From Tardiphaga robiniae (GTDB lineage Bacteria > Pseudomonadota > Alphaproteobacteria > Rhizobiales > Xanthobacteraceae), in the NCBI RefSeq assembly GCF_013359755.1, contig NZ_JABMCJ010000061.1:1-53323 (forward strand): 53,323 nucleotides of DNA, in the 5' to 3' direction. Position 1 is the stretch's first letter. The number at the start of each line of letters is the position of its first letter. The notes below the pieces were generated by a model that had not been told where the DNA came from, did not search any database, and worked only from the letters and a program-made list of their open reading frames with translations. Positions 36,818 through 45,683 of this stretch are shown in pieces. A program made the position numbers and the translations under genes.

Positions 36818-37960
36818 TTACTCCGTGATCCCGCCCGCCTGCGCGACGCGGCGGAGGTGATAATCGGCATCGCCGAACTGCTGCTCGATCATGGTCAGCC
36901 GCTTGAAGTAGTGGCCGATCTTGTACTCCATGGTCACGCCGACGCCGCCATGCAGCTGCACGCCGCCCTGGCCGACGAAGCGCGCGGAGCGGCCGATCTG
37001 CACCTTGGCAGCGGCGACCGTCTTGGTGCGTTCGTCGAGATCGGTGAAGCTCGACGCCATCGAGGCCAGGAACGACATGCTGCGCGCGGTCTCCAGCGCG
37101 GTGAACATGTCGGCCGCGCGGTGCTGCAGCGCCTGGAACGAGCCGATGGCGACGCCGAACTGCTTGCGCTCCTTGATGTACTCGACGGAGATCTTCAGTG
37201 CCTCTTCCATCGCGCCGACCGCTTCGGCACACAGTGCGATGCGGGCGTCATCGACGACCTGATTGACGATCGACAAGCCATCCTCGGCATTGCCGATCGC
37301 AGCATCTGCGCCGACCTCGACATTGTTCAGCTTGATATCGGCGGCGCGGCTGCCGTCCTGCGTCTCATAGCCCTTGATGTCGACGCCCTTGGCATTGGCC
37401 GGCACCAGGAACACGCCGACGCCCTTGGCATCGCGCTGGCCACCGGCGGTGCGTGCGGTGACGATCAGCGTATCGGCGGTGTCGCCGTGACCGACGACGA
37501 ACTTCTCGCCGGACAACGTGTAGCCCGAACCGCTCTTCTTGGCCGACGTCTTGATGTCCCCGAGGTCATAGCGTGAGTCACGCTCGACCTGTGCAAAAGC
37601 CATGGTCTTGGAGCCGTCGATGATCCCGGGCAGATGCGCAGCACGCTGCTCCGCAGAGGCGCGGCGCAGGAAACCGCCGCCGAGCACCACCGTGTCGAGA
37701 TAGGGCTCGACCACGAGATTACGGCCCAGCGCTTCCATCACGATCATGGTCTCGATCGGACCGGCACCGAAGCCACCGTCATCTTCCGAGAACGGCAGAC
37801 CGAGCAGGCCCTGTTCGGCAAACTTGCCCCAGACGTCGCGGCTCCAGCCGCCCTTCTCGGCGCGATACTTCTTGCGAGCCTCGAATTCGTAAGACGATTT
37901 CAGCAGGCCGTCGACGCTGTCCTTGAGGAGGCGCTGCTCCTCCGACAAATCAAAATCCAT
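36818..37960 (-). CDS. pimD: Acyl-CoA dehydrogenase, small subunit type (PimD-like)
   Basis: A 380-aa FAD acyl-CoA dehydrogenase that introduces the alpha-beta double bond in acyl-CoA. The N-terminal helical domain (DFDLSEEQRLLKDSVDGLL), the middle beta domain (FAQVERDSRYD to SGEKFVVGHG) and the C-terminal helical domain (FGVAIGSFQALQHRAADM and QLHGGVGVTMEYKIGHYFKR) are complete. Its pairing with a second acyl-CoA dehydrogenase gene, plus thiolase, ligase and hydratase/dehydrogenase, matches the pimeloyl-CoA dehydrogenase genes of the Rhodopseudomonas palustris pimFABCDE operon. Repeats occur on both sides of the gene. Confidence 0.88.
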   Translation of the reverse strand: MDFDLSEEQRLLKDSVDGLLKSSYEFEARKKYRAEKGGWSRDVWGKFAEQGLLGLPFSEDDGGFGAGPIETMIVMEALGRNLVVEPYLDTVVLGGGFLRRASAEQRAAHLPGIIDGSKTMAFAQVERDSRYDLGDIKTSAKKSGSGYTLSGEKFVVGHGDTADTLIVTARTAGGQRDAKGVGVFLVPANAKGVDIKGYETQDGSRAADIKLNNVEVGADAAIGNAEDGLSIVNQVVDDARIALCAEAVGAMEEALKISVEYIKERKQFGVAIGSFQALQHRAADMFTALETARSMSFLASMASSFTDLDERTKTVAAAKVQIGRSARFVGQGGVQLHGGVGVTMEYKIGHYFKRLTMIEQQFGDADYHLRRVAQAGGITE

Positions 37961-38012
37961 GGTCTTTCTCTCTCGGATCGCGCGTAACGCGCGTGTGAAT
38001 GTGTTTAAGCTC

Positions 38013-38175
38013 CCTAACCTCTCCCCGCTTGCGGGGAGAGGTTAGGGCGAGCGAAGCGGAGCCTTCGGGTGAGGGGGACTATCCGCGGGCACCGGGCCGG
38101 CGGAGGCTCCCCCTCATCCGGTCCGAATGCGCTACGCGCAATCGGACCACCTTCTCCCCGCAAGCGGGGAGAAGG
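38013..38175. repeat. BIME-like palindromic repeat between pimC and pimD
   Basis: Starts with a perfect hairpin, CCTAACCTCTCCCCGC/GCGGGGAGAGGTTAGG (38013-38046). The middle has GAGGGGGA and TCCCCCTC arms, and it ends with CCTTCTCCCCGC/GCGGGGAGAAGG (about 38150-38175). The reverse complement aligns with the repeat at 36653-36806. It occupies almost the whole gap between the two dehydrogenase genes. Confidence 0.85.
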
Positions 38176-38181
38176 AAGACA

Positions 38182-39369
38182 TCACAGTCCCAGCACCGCT
38201 TTCGCGATGATGTTGCGCTGGATCTCGTTGGAGCCGCCATAGATCGACACCTTGCGGTAGTTGAAATAGGTCGGCGCGATCGGCGAGGCCCAGTCGCCCT
38301 CTTCGTTCTGCCCTTCGCCTTCCGGCATGAACGGCAATGCGAATGGGCCGGTGACTTCGAGCAGCAGCTCGGTGAGCGTCTGCTGGATTTCCGAGCCCTT
38401 GATCTTGAGGATCGACGAGGCCGGATCCGGCTTACCCTTGCCGTGCTTGCCTTCGGCCGCGACGACGCGCATCTGCGTCAGTTCGAGCGCCTTCAGCTCG
38501 ATCTCGGTCGCAGCCAGCTTCTGGCGGAACTGCGGATCCTCGATCAGCGGTTTGTCACCGGACATCACGCTGGACGCCAGCTCCTTGATGCGGCGGATGC
38601 GCTCCTTCGACATGCCGACGCGCGCGATGTTGACGCGCTCGTTGCCGAGCAGGAATTTGGCGTAGTCCCAGCCCTTGTTCTCTTCACCAACCAGATTCTC
38701 GGCCGGCACCACGACCTCATCGAAGAACACTTCGTTGACTTCGACGCCGCCATCGATGGTCTGGATCGGGCGGACGGTGATGCCCTTCGACTTCATGTCG
38801 ATGAGGATGAAGGAGATGCCCGACTGCTTCTTCGCATCGGGGTCGGTGCGACAAAGGCAGAAGATCCAGTCGGCATGTTGCGCGAGCGTGGTCCAGGTCT
38901 TCTGGCCGTTGACGATATAGGTATCGCCCTTCTTCTTCGCCGTGGTCTTCAGCGAGGCGAGGTCCGAACCCGAGCCCGGCTCCGAGAAGCCCTGGCACCA
39001 CCAGTCGTCCATATTCGCAATGCGCGGCAGGAAGTGCTTCTTCTGCTGCTCATTGCCAAAAGTGTAGATGACTGGGCCGACCATGTTGACGCCGAACGGT
39101 AGCGGCGGCGGCGCCGGGGTCTTCTGTAGCTCTTCGAGGAAGATGTACTGCTTCGCCGCGCTCCAGCCGGTGCCGCCATATTCCTGCGGCCAATGCGGGA
39201 CGGCCCAGCCCTTCTTGTTGAGCGTGCGCTGCCAGTTCACCAGGTCGTCCTTGCTGGTGTGGTGACCTTCCTGCAGTTTCTTGCGCACCGCCGGGTCGAG
39301 GCTTTCGCGGAAAAAGGTGCGCACCTCGTCGCGGAATGCTGTTTCTTCTTTGCTGAAGCTCAGATCCAT
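38182..39369 (-). CDS. pimC: Acyl-CoA dehydrogenase, large subunit type (PimC-like)
   Basis: A 395-aa FAD acyl-CoA dehydrogenase. Motifs include DLSFSKEETAFRDEVRTFF at the N-terminus, WCQGFSEPGSGSDLASLKT and YIVNGQKTWTTLAQHADW in the middle domain, and YGGSNEIQRNIIAKAVLGL at the C-terminus. It probably works as a heteromer or partner with the PimD-like protein on dicarboxyl-CoA such as pimeloyl-CoA. ATG 39369 has a strong AAGGAGG in front; the longer frame to 39465 overlaps the thiolase gene and is not used. It starts 28 nt after the thiolase stop. Confidence 0.88.
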   Translation of the reverse strand: MDLSFSKEETAFRDEVRTFFRESLDPAVRKKLQEGHHTSKDDLVNWQRTLNKKGWAVPHWPQEYGGTGWSAAKQYIFLEELQKTPAPPPLPFGVNMVGPVIYTFGNEQQKKHFLPRIANMDDWWCQGFSEPGSGSDLASLKTTAKKKGDTYIVNGQKTWTTLAQHADWIFCLCRTDPDAKKQSGISFILIDMKSKGITVRPIQTIDGGVEVNEVFFDEVVVPAENLVGEENKGWDYAKFLLGNERVNIARVGMSKERIRRIKELASSVMSGDKPLIEDPQFRQKLAATEIELKALELTQMRVVAAEGKHGKGKPDPASSILKIKGSEIQQTLTELLLEVTGPFALPFMPEGEGQNEEGDWASPIAPTYFNYRKVSIYGGSNEIQRNIIAKAVLGL

Positions 39370-39397
39370 CGGATCCTCCTTGTGAGCAGATGTGTAA

Positions 39398-40585
39398 TTA
39401 CTGAACGATTTCGAGCAGGCCGGCGGAGCCCATGCCGCCGCCGACGCACATGGTGACGACGGCATATTTCGCCTTGCGGCGGCGGCCTTCGATCAGCGCG
39501 TGACCGGCGAGACGTGCGCCCGACATGCCATAGGGATGGCCGACCGAGATCGCGCCACCATTGACGTTGAGCTTTTCCGGATCGATGCCGAGCTTGTCGC
39601 GGCAGTACAGAACCTGCACGGCGAAGGCTTCATTGAGTTCCCAGAGATCGATGTCCTCGATCTTGAGGCCATGACGCTTCAAGAGGCGCGGCACGGCGAA
39701 CACTGGACCGATGCCCATTTCATCCGGCTCGCAGCCGGCGGAGACGAAGCCGCGGAAGATGCCGAGCGGCTTGAGGCCCTTCTGCGCAGCGAGCTTGTCG
39801 CTCATGATCACGGTGGCGCTGGCGCCGTCCGAGAGCTGCGAGGCATTGCCGGCGGTGATGGTGAAGCCATCGCCGCGCACGGCCTTCAGACCGGCGAGGC
39901 CTTCGGCAGTGGTTTCTGGACGCGGGCCTTCATCCTTCGACAGCGTGATGTCCTTGAACGAGACTTCGCCGGTCGCCTTGTCGACGACCCCCATCCTGGT
40001 CGCGATTGGCGCCAGTTCGTCGTTGAACTTGCCGCCCTGCTGCGCGGCCGCGGTGCGGCGCTGGCTCTCCAGCGAATATTCGTCCTGGCGTTCGCGTGAG
40101 ATGTTGTAGCGCTTGGCCACCGTCTCGGCGGTGTCGAGCATCGGCATATAGACGTCGCCCTTGATCTTCATCAGTTCGGGATCGACGGTGTGGAACTTGT
40201 TGGCGTGCTCGTTCTGCACCAGCGAGATCGACTCGCCGCCGCCGCCAACCGCGATCTCGACGCCGTCGAAGATCACCGAACGTGCGGCCAGCGCAATCGC
40301 CTGCAGGCCCGAAGCGCACTGACGATCGATAGTGGTGCCGCCAACCGTGACCGGCAGGCCGGCGCGGAGCAGCGCCTTGCGTGCGATGTTGCCGCCGGTC
40401 GCACCCTGCTGCAGGGCTGCGCCCATCACCACATCTTCGACTTCCTTGGGATCAATGCCGGCGCGCTTGACGGCATGCTCGATCGCATGGCCGAGCAGCG
40501 TCGCGCCTTCGGTGGCATTGAGGGCGCCGCGAAAGGCCTTGCCGATCGGCGTACGGGCGGTGGAAACGATAACGGCTTCGGTCAT
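39398..40585 (-). CDS. pimB: Acetyl-CoA acetyltransferase (thiolase, PimB-like)
   Basis: A 395-aa thiolase that cleaves 3-ketoacyl-CoA to acetyl-CoA and a shortened acyl-CoA. The nucleophile Cys90 is in [13 protein letters not shown]; the [11 protein letters not shown] histidine motif (near residue 352) and the second Cys in [11 protein letters not shown] (near 382) complete the active site. The start ATG overlaps the TGA of the ligase gene (ATGA), showing coupling. In the pim pathway it would release acetyl-CoA from the dicarboxyl chain. Confidence 0.92.
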   Translation of the reverse strand: MTEAVIVSTARTPIGKAFRGALNATEGATLLGHAIEHAVKRAGIDPKEVEDVVMGAALQQGATGGNIARKALLRAGLPVTVGGTTIDRQCASGLQAIALAARSVIFDGVEIAVGGGGESISLVQNEHANKFHTVDPELMKIKGDVYMPMLDTAETVAKRYNISRERQDEYSLESQRRTAAAQQGGKFNDELAPIATRMGVVDKATGEVSFKDITLSKDEGPRPETTAEGLAGLKAVRGDGFTITAGNASQLSDGASATVIMSDKLAAQKGLKPLGIFRGFVSAGCEPDEMGIGPVFAVPRLLKRHGLKIEDIDLWELNEAFAVQVLYCRDKLGIDPEKLNVNGGAISVGHPYGMSGARLAGHALIEGRRRKAKYAVVTMCVGGGMGSAGLLEIVQ

Positions 40586-42285
40586 GGGCGGGGTCCTCCA
40601 GAGGCGGTTTGTTGTTGCGAGGTTGTTTCTTGGTTCATGATGGGCGTGGGTTGCAACCCGCGCAAGGCGTGACGCGAGAGTTTTCCGACCGCAGTGCGCG
40701 GCAAATCGTCGACGAAATCCAGGGCGGCCGGTAGTTCATGCTTGCCGAGCTTGCCGGTGAGAAACGCGCGCAGCTCGTCGATAGTGAACGGCGCCGCGCC
40801 ATTGCGCAGCCTGATAAAGGCCTTAGCCGCTTCACCGCGATATTGATCGACGACGCCGATCACGATCACTTCCTGTACGGAGGGATGTTCGTAAATCGCC
40901 TGCTCGATCATCTGCGGATAGACGTTGAAACCGCCGGAGATGATCATGTCCTTCTTACGATCGACCAGATAGAAGAATCCGTCTTCATCCATGTAGCCGA
41001 TATCGCCGGTGAGGAAGCGATCGCCGACGAATGACTCGGCACTCTCCTGCGCGCGGTTCCAGTAGCCTTTGGTGACGTTCGGCCCCTTGATGCGGATTTC
41101 GCCGGTTTCGTTGACGCCGAGCACCCTGGTCGGGTCATCGAGTGACACCACGTCAATCTCGATCCCTGGCAGCATCAGGCCGATCGAGCCCGGCTTGTCG
41201 AGACCGCCGGGCGGATGGCTGGTGCCGGGCGAGCAGGTTTCGGTCATGCCCCAGCCGCTCTTCAGCGACAGGCCAGTCTTGCGCTCGAACAGACGCGCCA
41301 CTTCATCGGGCAACGGCGCGCCGCCAGAGGCCGCCGACACCAGCGACGACAGATCGCGGGTCTCCAGCGACGGATCGGCCGCGATGGCGATCCACATGGT
41401 GGGCACGCCGGGAAATACGGTGGCCTTCTTCTTCTCGATATCGTCGAGCACGCGGCTGACATCGAAACGCTGATGCAGCGAAATGGCGTCACCGAGGCTG
41501 ATGCGGCTCAGCAGGATCACGGTCAGTGCATAGATATGAAACAGAGGCAGCACGCAGATGACGCGCTCGATCCGATTGCGCCCGGCGCGTGCCGGCGCGC
41601 CCCATAGATTGTAGATCGAGACCGCCGAGGTGAGATTGCCGTGGCTCAGCATCGCGCCTTTCGGCAGGCCGGTGGTGCCGCCGGTATATTGCAGCAATGC
41701 GACATCATCGGCCGAAATCTCCGGCCACTGCGTCGGCGGCGTGGCGCCTGCGGTAAAATTGCGGAAAGTGACGATGGCGGGATTTTCCGGCAGCGGCAGC
41801 TGCGGATTGTTGACGGGGCCCCAGTCGTCATCCTCGCAGACGATCAGGCGATCGAGCAGGCCTTTGTCGAGAAACTTCAGTGCCATCGGCAGCAACGCCG
41901 CGAGGTTGCTCGTCACCAGCACGCGTGCGCCGGAATCCTTGAGCTTGTGGGACAGCGCGATCTCGCCATCGAGCGGCGACAAATGCACGAGGCGGGCGCC
42001 GGCCTTGAGGCCACCGAAGAAATGCACCGGATGATCCGGCGTATTGCCGAGAAAGATGCCGATGGAGGAGCCCTTGCCATAGCCGGCGCGCATCAGCGCG
42101 GCAGCTATGATATCGACGCGCGCCTGCAGATCATTGAACGAGATCGGCTGATCCCGAAATTCGATGGCGGTGCGGTCACCATGTTTTGCAACGGAGTCGG
42201 CAAGCAGACCCGGCAGCGACCCACGCGCAATCGGCGCGTCCCATCTGACGCCCGGTGGGTAGTGCTGTTCGCCGGGATGGGTCAT
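40582..42285 (-). CDS. pimA: Acyl-CoA ligase, dicarboxylate or medium/long chain type (PimA-like)
   Basis: A 567-aa ANL-superfamily enzyme that activates acids with ATP and CoA. The AMP-binding motif LLQYTGGTTGLPKGAMLSH and later SGWGMTETCSPGTSH and GYMDEDGFFYLVDRKKDMI are present; the C-terminal catalytic lysine region (LPRTAVGKLSRHAL) is complete. It supplies CoA esters to the beta-oxidation enzymes encoded beside it. ATG 42285 was chosen; the frame stays open to 42411 through a palindromic repeat, which is not protein-like. The gene is separated from pimF by that repeat. Confidence 0.88.
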   Translation of the reverse strand: MTHPGEQHYPPGVRWDAPIARGSLPGLLADSVAKHGDRTAIEFRDQPISFNDLQARVDIIAAALMRAGYGKGSSIGIFLGNTPDHPVHFFGGLKAGARLVHLSPLDGEIALSHKLKDSGARVLVTSNLAALLPMALKFLDKGLLDRLIVCEDDDWGPVNNPQLPLPENPAIVTFRNFTAGATPPTQWPEISADDVALLQYTGGTTGLPKGAMLSHGNLTSAVSIYNLWGAPARAGRNRIERVICVLPLFHIYALTVILLSRISLGDAISLHQRFDVSRVLDDIEKKKATVFPGVPTMWIAIAADPSLETRDLSSLVSAASGGAPLPDEVARLFERKTGLSLKSGWGMTETCSPGTSHPPGGLDKPGSIGLMLPGIEIDVVSLDDPTRVLGVNETGEIRIKGPNVTKGYWNRAQESAESFVGDRFLTGDIGYMDEDGFFYLVDRKKDMIISGGFNVYPQMIEQAIYEHPSVQEVIVIGVVDQYRGEAAKAFIRLRNGAAPFTIDELRAFLTGKLGKHELPAALDFVDDLPRTAVGKLSRHALRGLQPTPIMNQETTSQQQTASGGPRP

Positions 42286-42326
42286 GGACGATGGACCTGC
42301 AATGATAGTAGCCGCTGCGCGTAATA

Positions 42327-42480
42327 TCCCTCCCCCTTGTGGGGAGGGTCGGCCGAGCGACGTCGATGCGCAGCATCGACGGAAGCGGAGGCCGGGGTGG
42401 GGGTGCCACAAGCTCTGAGTGCGGGGCTACCCCCACCCGACCGACCTTCGGTCGGCCACCCTCCCCACAAGGGGGAGGGA
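42327..42480. repeat. BIME-like palindromic repeat between pimF and pimA
   Basis: TCCCTCCCCCTTGTGGGGAG at the left end (from 42327) is mirrored by CTCCCCACAAGGGGGAGGGA at the right end (to 42480). Inner GGGGTGGGGG and CCCCCACCC arms and a CCGACCTTCGGTCGG hairpin add further pairing. It lies inside the operon and would be transcribed with it. Confidence 0.85.
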
Positions 42481-42507
42481 AAAGAGCAGTGAGCGCTCCC
42501 GGCCATC

Positions 42508-44592
42508 TCAGCCCTTCGCCAGTGACGCAAACGTCTTGCCTTCATCGGCGAGCTTCTTCAGCAGCGCGGCCGGCTCCAGCGACGGATCGTTGGTCTGCTT
42601 GGCGTAGAACTGCAGGCGCTCGACAATCTGCTTGAGGCCGACCTGATCGGCATAGAACATCGGGCCGCCACGATAGATCGGCCAGCCATAGCCATAGAGC
42701 CAGATCACGTCGATATCGCTCGGACGCGATGCCACCTTCTCTTCGAGGATGCGCGCACCCTCGTTGATCATCGGATACATCATGCGTTCCAGGATTTCCT
42801 GATCGCTGACGGCGCGACGGGTCAGGCCCAGGCTCCGGCAGGTGTCGTCGATGAGCTTCTCGACGTCCGGATCCGGCACCGGCGCGCGGGAGCCGGCCTC
42901 ATACTTGTAATAGCCCTTGCCGGTCTTCTGACCGAAGCGGCCGGCTTCGCAGAGCGCATCGGCGATCGGCGAGGTGATGCCGCGATCCTTGCGCGAGCGC
43001 CAGCCGATATCGAGGCCGGCGAGATCGCCCATGGCGAACGGACCCATCGGCATGCCGAACTTGGTGACGACGGCATCGACCTGCTGTGGCAGCGCGCCTT
43101 CGAACAGCAACTTCTCGGACTGCTTGGAGCGGGCCGCGAGCATGCGGTTGCCGACGAAGCCGTCGGAGACGCCGACCACTGCCGGCACCTTGGCGATCTT
43201 GCGGGCGACAGCGACAGCGGTGACGAGCGCATCCGGCGCAGTCTTGTCGGCGCGGACGATTTCGCACAGCTTCATGACATTGGCCGGCGAAAAGAAGTGC
43301 ATGCCAAGCACGTCCTGCGGACGCTTGGTGACGGCTGCGATCTCGTCGATGTTGAGATAGGACGTGTTGCTGGCAAGGATGGCACCCGGCTTGGCATAGG
43401 CATCCAGCGCGGTGAACACTTCCTTCTTGATCGCCATGGTCTCGAACACGGCTTCGATCACCAGATCGACATCCTTGACGTTTTCGAGGCCGACGACGCC
43501 GTTGATCAGCGCCATGCGCTTGGCCGGTGCATCGGCAGGAATGCCGCCGCGCGCTGCAGTCGCCTCGTAATTCTTCTGCATGATACCGAGACCACGCTTG
43601 AGCTGCTCTTCGCCGGTCTCGATCAGCGTCACGGGAATACCGGCATTGGCGAAGGACATCGCAATACCGCCGCCCATGGTGCCGGCGCCGATGATGGCGA
43701 CGCGCTCGACCGGACGCGGCTTGACGCCTTCCGGCACGTTCTGGACCTTGGCGGCTTCGCGCTCGGAGAAGAAGGCATAGCGCTGCGCCTTGGACTGGTC
43801 GTCGGCGACCAGCTTGAGGAACATCTCGCGCTCCTTCTTGAGCGCCTCGTCGAACGGCACGTCGAGCGTCCAGCTCACGGCTTCGGCGCAGGCCAGCGGC
43901 GCATTCATGCCGCGGTTCTTCTTGTTGGCGGCTGCGGCGGCGCTGGTGAAGATGGTGCGATCGGCGCGCGCGGCGGCGAGCTTGGAATCGTCGTTGCGCA
44001 GCAGGCGCAGCGGACGCTTCTCGGCGATGACCTTGCGCGCGAAGGCTTCTGCGCCCGAGGCCGGACCTTCGACGATCTCCTCGATCAGACCGTTCTTCAA
44101 AGCTTCAGATGCGCTGATCGGATCACCGGTGACGACCATCTTGACGCCGAGTTCAGGACCGACTGCGCGCGGCAGGCGCTGTGTGCCGCCGGCACCCGGC
44201 AGGAGGCCGAGCTTCACTTCGGGCAGACCGAGCTTGGCTTCTTTTGTCGCCACGCGGAAATGACAGCCGAGTGTGAGCTCGAGGCCGCCGCCGAGCGCGG
44301 TGCCATGGATCGCGGCGATCACCGGTTTGGAACAATTCTCGATTTCCGAGATGACTTCGCTCAATCCGGGCGACTGCGGCGGCTTGCCGAATTCGGTGAT
44401 GTCAGCGCCGGCAACGAAGGTACGGCCTGCGCATGCGATGACGATCGCCTTCACGGCAGGATCGGCAGCGGCCGTTTTGACGTTCTCAAAAATGCCGCGG
44501 CGAACCGCCGCACTCAGCGCATTTACAGGGGGAGAGTTGATCGTGACGATGGCGACTTCATCATGACGTTCAAGCTTTACGACATCGCTCAC
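42508..44592 (-). CDS. pimF: Enoyl-CoA hydratase / 3-hydroxyacyl-CoA dehydrogenase fusion (PimF-like)
   Basis: A 694-aa multifunctional beta-oxidation enzyme, FadB-like. The N-terminal crotonase domain (about residues 1-190) has HGTALGGGLELTLGCHFRVA and GLLPGAGGTQRLPRAVG. The 3-hydroxyacyl-CoA dehydrogenase NAD domain starts near residue 297 with VAIIGAGTMGGGIAMSFANA, and its C-terminal domains contain NRMLAARSKQSEKLLFEGA and YGYGWPIYRGGPMFYAD. It hydrates and oxidises enoyl-CoA to 3-ketoacyl-CoA. The start is GTG 44592. It is the first gene of the operon, facing the IclR gene across a 161-nt regulatory gap. Confidence 0.92.
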   Translation of the reverse strand: MSDVVKLERHDEVAIVTINSPPVNALSAAVRRGIFENVKTAAADPAVKAIVIACAGRTFVAGADITEFGKPPQSPGLSEVISEIENCSKPVIAAIHGTALGGGLELTLGCHFRVATKEAKLGLPEVKLGLLPGAGGTQRLPRAVGPELGVKMVVTGDPISASEALKNGLIEEIVEGPASGAEAFARKVIAEKRPLRLLRNDDSKLAAARADRTIFTSAAAAANKKNRGMNAPLACAEAVSWTLDVPFDEALKKEREMFLKLVADDQSKAQRYAFFSEREAAKVQNVPEGVKPRPVERVAIIGAGTMGGGIAMSFANAGIPVTLIETGEEQLKRGLGIMQKNYEATAARGGIPADAPAKRMALINGVVGLENVKDVDLVIEAVFETMAIKKEVFTALDAYAKPGAILASNTSYLNIDEIAAVTKRPQDVLGMHFFSPANVMKLCEIVRADKTAPDALVTAVAVARKIAKVPAVVGVSDGFVGNRMLAARSKQSEKLLFEGALPQQVDAVVTKFGMPMGPFAMGDLAGLDIGWRSRKDRGITSPIADALCEAGRFGQKTGKGYYKYEAGSRAPVPDPDVEKLIDDTCRSLGLTRRAVSDQEILERMMYPMINEGARILEEKVASRPSDIDVIWLYGYGWPIYRGGPMFYADQVGLKQIVERLQFYAKQTNDPSLEPAALLKKLADEGKTFASLAKG

Positions 44593-44633
44593 GGCATTCT
44601 CCTTGGCTACGTTTACCGATCTGATTTTCTTAG

Positions 44634-44648
44634 TTTCGCACTGCGAAA
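44634..44648. promoter_or_regulatory. Palindromic candidate IclR operator
   Basis: TTTCGC-ACT-GCGAAA is a perfect 6-bp palindrome with a 3-nt centre, in the divergent gap between pimF and the IclR gene. IclR-family operators of aromatic and dicarboxylate pathways often have this TTCGC-N3-GCGAA form. TTGACA on the plus strand (44663-44668) and on the minus strand (44701-44696) lie close by and are possible -35 boxes for the two divergent genes; no good -10 boxes are seen. Confidence 0.5.
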
Positions 44649-44753
44649 TTTAATTCCACATCTTGACACGGAGGGTTATTTTGAAGAGCGTCCCTTGTCA
44701 ACGAGGGCCGTGGTGCAATCGTATGAAACTGACAAAACCAAATTTTGGGAAGC

Positions 44754-45620
44754 ATGAAACGTCCAGCGAAGAATGTGGCGACAGATCGCAATTTCGTCGT
44801 CGCCTTGGCTCGCGGCCTGGATGTCTTGCGTGCATTTCGCCCCAATGACGGGCTTCTCGGTAATCAGGAGATTGCCGCCCGCACCAAATTGCCGAAGCCA
44901 ACCATCTCGCGATTGACTTACACACTCACGAAGTTGGGCTACCTTACACCTGTGCCACGCTTCGAGAAGTATCAACTCGCGCCAGCAGCCATGGCCCTGG
45001 GGTATGCTGCACTTGCGAACTTAGGCGTTAAGCATCTCTCGGAATCATTTCGCGACGAATTGATGCGGCAGACCGGCGGCGCCTGCGCAGTCGGCGCGCG
45101 CGATCGGTTGAGCATGATCTATTTCGGGCAGAGCCGTTCCAGTCTCACTGTTGGCGTTCAACTCGACGTCGGCTCGCGCATCCCCATTGCAACCACGGCG
45201 ATGGGCCGCGCTTATTTCTGGGCGTTGCCGCCGGAAGAACGTGCCCAATTATTGCGCGAATTTCGCGAACATTACGGACATCGCTGGTCGAAGATGCGTG
45301 ATGGACTCGAACGTGCGGGCGAAATGGTCGCACGCCACGGCTTCGTCATCTCGGCTGGCGAGTGGCAGGACGATGTGCACGCTGCCGGTGTTGCAATGAC
45401 ATTGAATGACGGCACCGGTCCTTATGCCTTTAATTGCGGCGCGCCCGCGTTCCGTTTCACGGAAGAGCGCTTGCTCAACGATATTGGACCTCGGCTATTG
45501 GCGATGGTAAGAAACATCGAAGCGGCGCTCGGGGGAACAGCTGCACCACAATCCAAAAAACTCGACAGCAAAAAAATCAAATCAGGAGGGAAAGTTGCAC
45601 GCATTGTTGAAGGGCTCTGA
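44754..45620 (+). CDS. IclR family transcriptional regulator
   Basis: A 288-aa DNA-binding regulator. A winged helix-turn-helix domain (about residues 15-75; ALARGLDVLRAFRPNDGLLG and IAARTKLPKPTISRLTYTLT) is followed by the IclR effector domain (VGVQLDVGSRIPIATTAMGRAY) that senses a small molecule. Its divergent position and the palindrome in between suggest it controls both the pim-type operon and the transporter genes downstream, probably sensing a dicarboxylate or its CoA ester. ATG 44754 is preferred; an in-frame TTG at 44745 would add three residues. Confidence 0.9.
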   Translation: MKRPAKNVATDRNFVVALARGLDVLRAFRPNDGLLGNQEIAARTKLPKPTISRLTYTLTKLGYLTPVPRFEKYQLAPAAMALGYAALANLGVKHLSESFRDELMRQTGGACAVGARDRLSMIYFGQSRSSLTVGVQLDVGSRIPIATTAMGRAYFWALPPEERAQLLREFREHYGHRWSKMRDGLERAGEMVARHGFVISAGEWQDDVHAAGVAMTLNDGTGPYAFNCGAPAFRFTEERLLNDIGPRLLAMVRNIEAALGGTAAPQSKKLDSKKIKSGGKVARIVEGL

Positions 45621-45683
45621 CAGCCTTCATCGTCGTGACCTGCGCAAGACTTCGCCGCAGCCGACGATCGAGGGACGCCGCAC

